From a bacterium (GTDB taxonomy: Bacteria; UBP14; UBA6098; JAFGQG01): DNA of 15,317 nucleotides. Made by a program: the position numbers and the translations under genes. How positions within the stretch are numbered: position 1 is the first letter of the stretch; each line of letters begins with the position of its first letter. Below, piece by piece: positions 15,201-15,317 of the stretch. Where the stretch lies: NCBI GenBank assembly GCA_016930435.1, contig JAFGGQ010000130.1, positions 1 to 15,317 of the forward strand, read 5' to 3'. The notes below the pieces were generated by a model. It made no database searches and was not told the origin of the DNA. It saw only the letters and a program-made list of their open reading frames with translations.

Positions 15201-15317
15201 GCGGGTTAGACCAGGACTCACTCTTGATGGTTATAAATGGCACTATGGAATTTCGTATCGGGGATCCCGGAGTATCATGGGATGGTACTGCGTTTACATT
15301 GTCAACTACTGGCGTGG
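12245..15317 (+). CDS. Giant exported protein with PKD-like and Ig-like repeats (3' end outside the window)
   Basis: The frame opens with ATG at 12245, overlapping the kinase stop as ATGA, after an AGAGG site, and stays open for 1024 codons to the window edge. The N-terminus has basic residues and a hydrophobic core (about 8-26, FFPSFFLSLLILFAL), so it is an export signal with cleavage probable near residue 27. Residues 55-340 form an unrecognised beta-rich region starting with a CIC motif (C57, C59). A cysteine-containing domain follows (about 345-470, C348/C351). Then come two PKD-like repeats of about 80 residues (474-553 and 557-635), each with CxGE, IGG and PYSYSW. Then four Ig-like repeats of about 100-110 residues begin near 638, 743, 849 and 958, typically joined by VD-x2-PPV; the fourth is cut off. 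The protein is rich in Cys, Thr and aromatics. It is likely a surface or secreted adhesin or stalk protein. A C-terminal sorting domain, if any, lies beyond the window. No catalytic domain is recognised. Confidence 0.85.
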   Translation, partial: MNQRYVRYFFPSFFLSLLILFALRGFSVPYLHGEPGEVSSYKQAMPERQTASTLVPCICIQSNYNGGIATQNVRECVATTDPDPSEMGEGTTWIGDFVEGDLANHDLLYDFYHDIGGWDPASPRPWSSWVTFNVDGNLYNIRGVPAGTSTPTLISAPSSAGDTIWTTWRTPEGIEITQKLSPRQINGPGSATILYQYQIENTSSSSHNVGVLLQFDTMINGNDATRISTAYGFEDNELDFVAPSIPNYWQAWENDDLTGIVAQGDLIGPEAVMPDRVCMGYWETYYDVAWSYTAFGLPYVDSAVLLWWNPVPVPAGGSHEVATYYGLGGDLVAEGDLQLNLNPVTLNCARCGEISPDPFELVLLVTNTYYDFFHPFGVIAENVQTVLTIDHPECLTLVSGALTQYTTPQNLNGGTLLDPVGETGTSAWRFSPNPACEGDSVCFHIEVTTTTSSIPGNSIDYCIYIPICIGNPPDVYAGMDTIICLGESLRIGGAPTAYGGSPPYSYSWTPATYISSTTVANPMVWPPSPANYICTVTDDSGCVGVDTVYIQISDPSADAGFDTTLCNGESVEIGGRPTGWGGFEPYSYSWVPIDMLSDHTDPNPLATPTTTTTFTVSVTDRIGCIAYDTVLVTVANSPLVSILIPQPCEGITSCEFQEIVFLITDSTSEVDTSALILNIEGALFTIRDPELSWSDPGTLIFIPSRPWDHGDTVNFYLHDVRNIALCYADTVFCSFIVDILPPVPFSEEPHADTVIFTPTPTITIQITDTPAGIDTASFNFITVYVNGIPVTGYTITWDGLNLGFEGLTFMDGDSVMICLDRLYDDPYYDYCEPNDTAYCWWFIVALSGPEAYIIHPMPDSITACDPETIIIHLAGTMAEVDPATIELYIDCILYTIASPYLEYYPADSLLIFAPPEGFWTPYDGDSVHVELLRADDIHGAPLEDPLIWHFWVDYSPPVFWNILPPPDTTITTPAPMISINLYDSLSGLDQDSLLMVINGTMEFRIGDPGVSWDGTAFTLSTTGV

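Noticed and set aside
1-15317. CRISPR array, tRNA, rRNA or insertion sequence.
   Set aside because: No regularly spaced repeats, no tRNA-like cloverleaf, no transposase and no terminal inverted repeats with target duplications were seen on either strand.

Overview
The window looks like chromosomal DNA from an uncultured, probably diderm and anaerobic bacterium with a moderate-to-low GC content. The evidence is a type IVa pilus motor set, a short-form ThiC, and a very large exported protein built from PKD-like and Ig-like repeats. Exported proteins of this style are common in Bacteroidota-like and candidate-phylum (FCB-type, WOR-3-type) genomes. That taxonomic placement is inference; nothing in the window fixes the phylum.

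Left part (about 1-2893, minus strand). An AT-rich segment (1-408) holds little beyond a doubtful 50-codon reading frame and a strong-looking sigma70-type promoter facing right. Next comes a compact leftward operon, in transcription order: an HD-domain phosphohydrolase, thiC (pyrimidine branch of thiamine synthesis) and coaE (last step of coenzyme A synthesis). Gaps are 14 and 23 bases, each with a clear ribosome binding site. No TPP riboswitch is visible.

Centre (2894-3069). A short AT-rich divergent promoter region separates the metabolic operon from a long rightward operon. Candidate -35 hexamers for the two directions overlap at TTGTCAA (2941-2947).

Right part (3070-15317, plus strand). 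This is a type IV pilus operon: three consecutive full-length PilB-type extension ATPases (562, 564 and 564 residues), then the retraction ATPase PilT, the inner-membrane platform protein PilC, and a PilS-like membrane histidine kinase. The kinase stop codon overlaps the start of a giant secreted protein (ATGA) that is still open at the window edge after 1024 codons. Gaps between genes are 15-33 bases, so the whole set is probably co-transcribed. PilB would power pilus extension and PilT retraction, both on the PilC platform. The kinase could tune expression, and the giant protein may be a surface or secreted adhesin. No pilin, pilMNOPQ or pilR gene lies in the window.

The most notable feature is the tandem triplication of PilB. 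All three copies keep the Walker motifs, the zinc-type tetracysteine and an N-terminal MshEN-like (c-di-GMP-binding type) repeat. The first copy has Gln in place of the Asp-box aspartate. The second notable feature is the translational coupling of a sensor kinase to a giant repeat protein.
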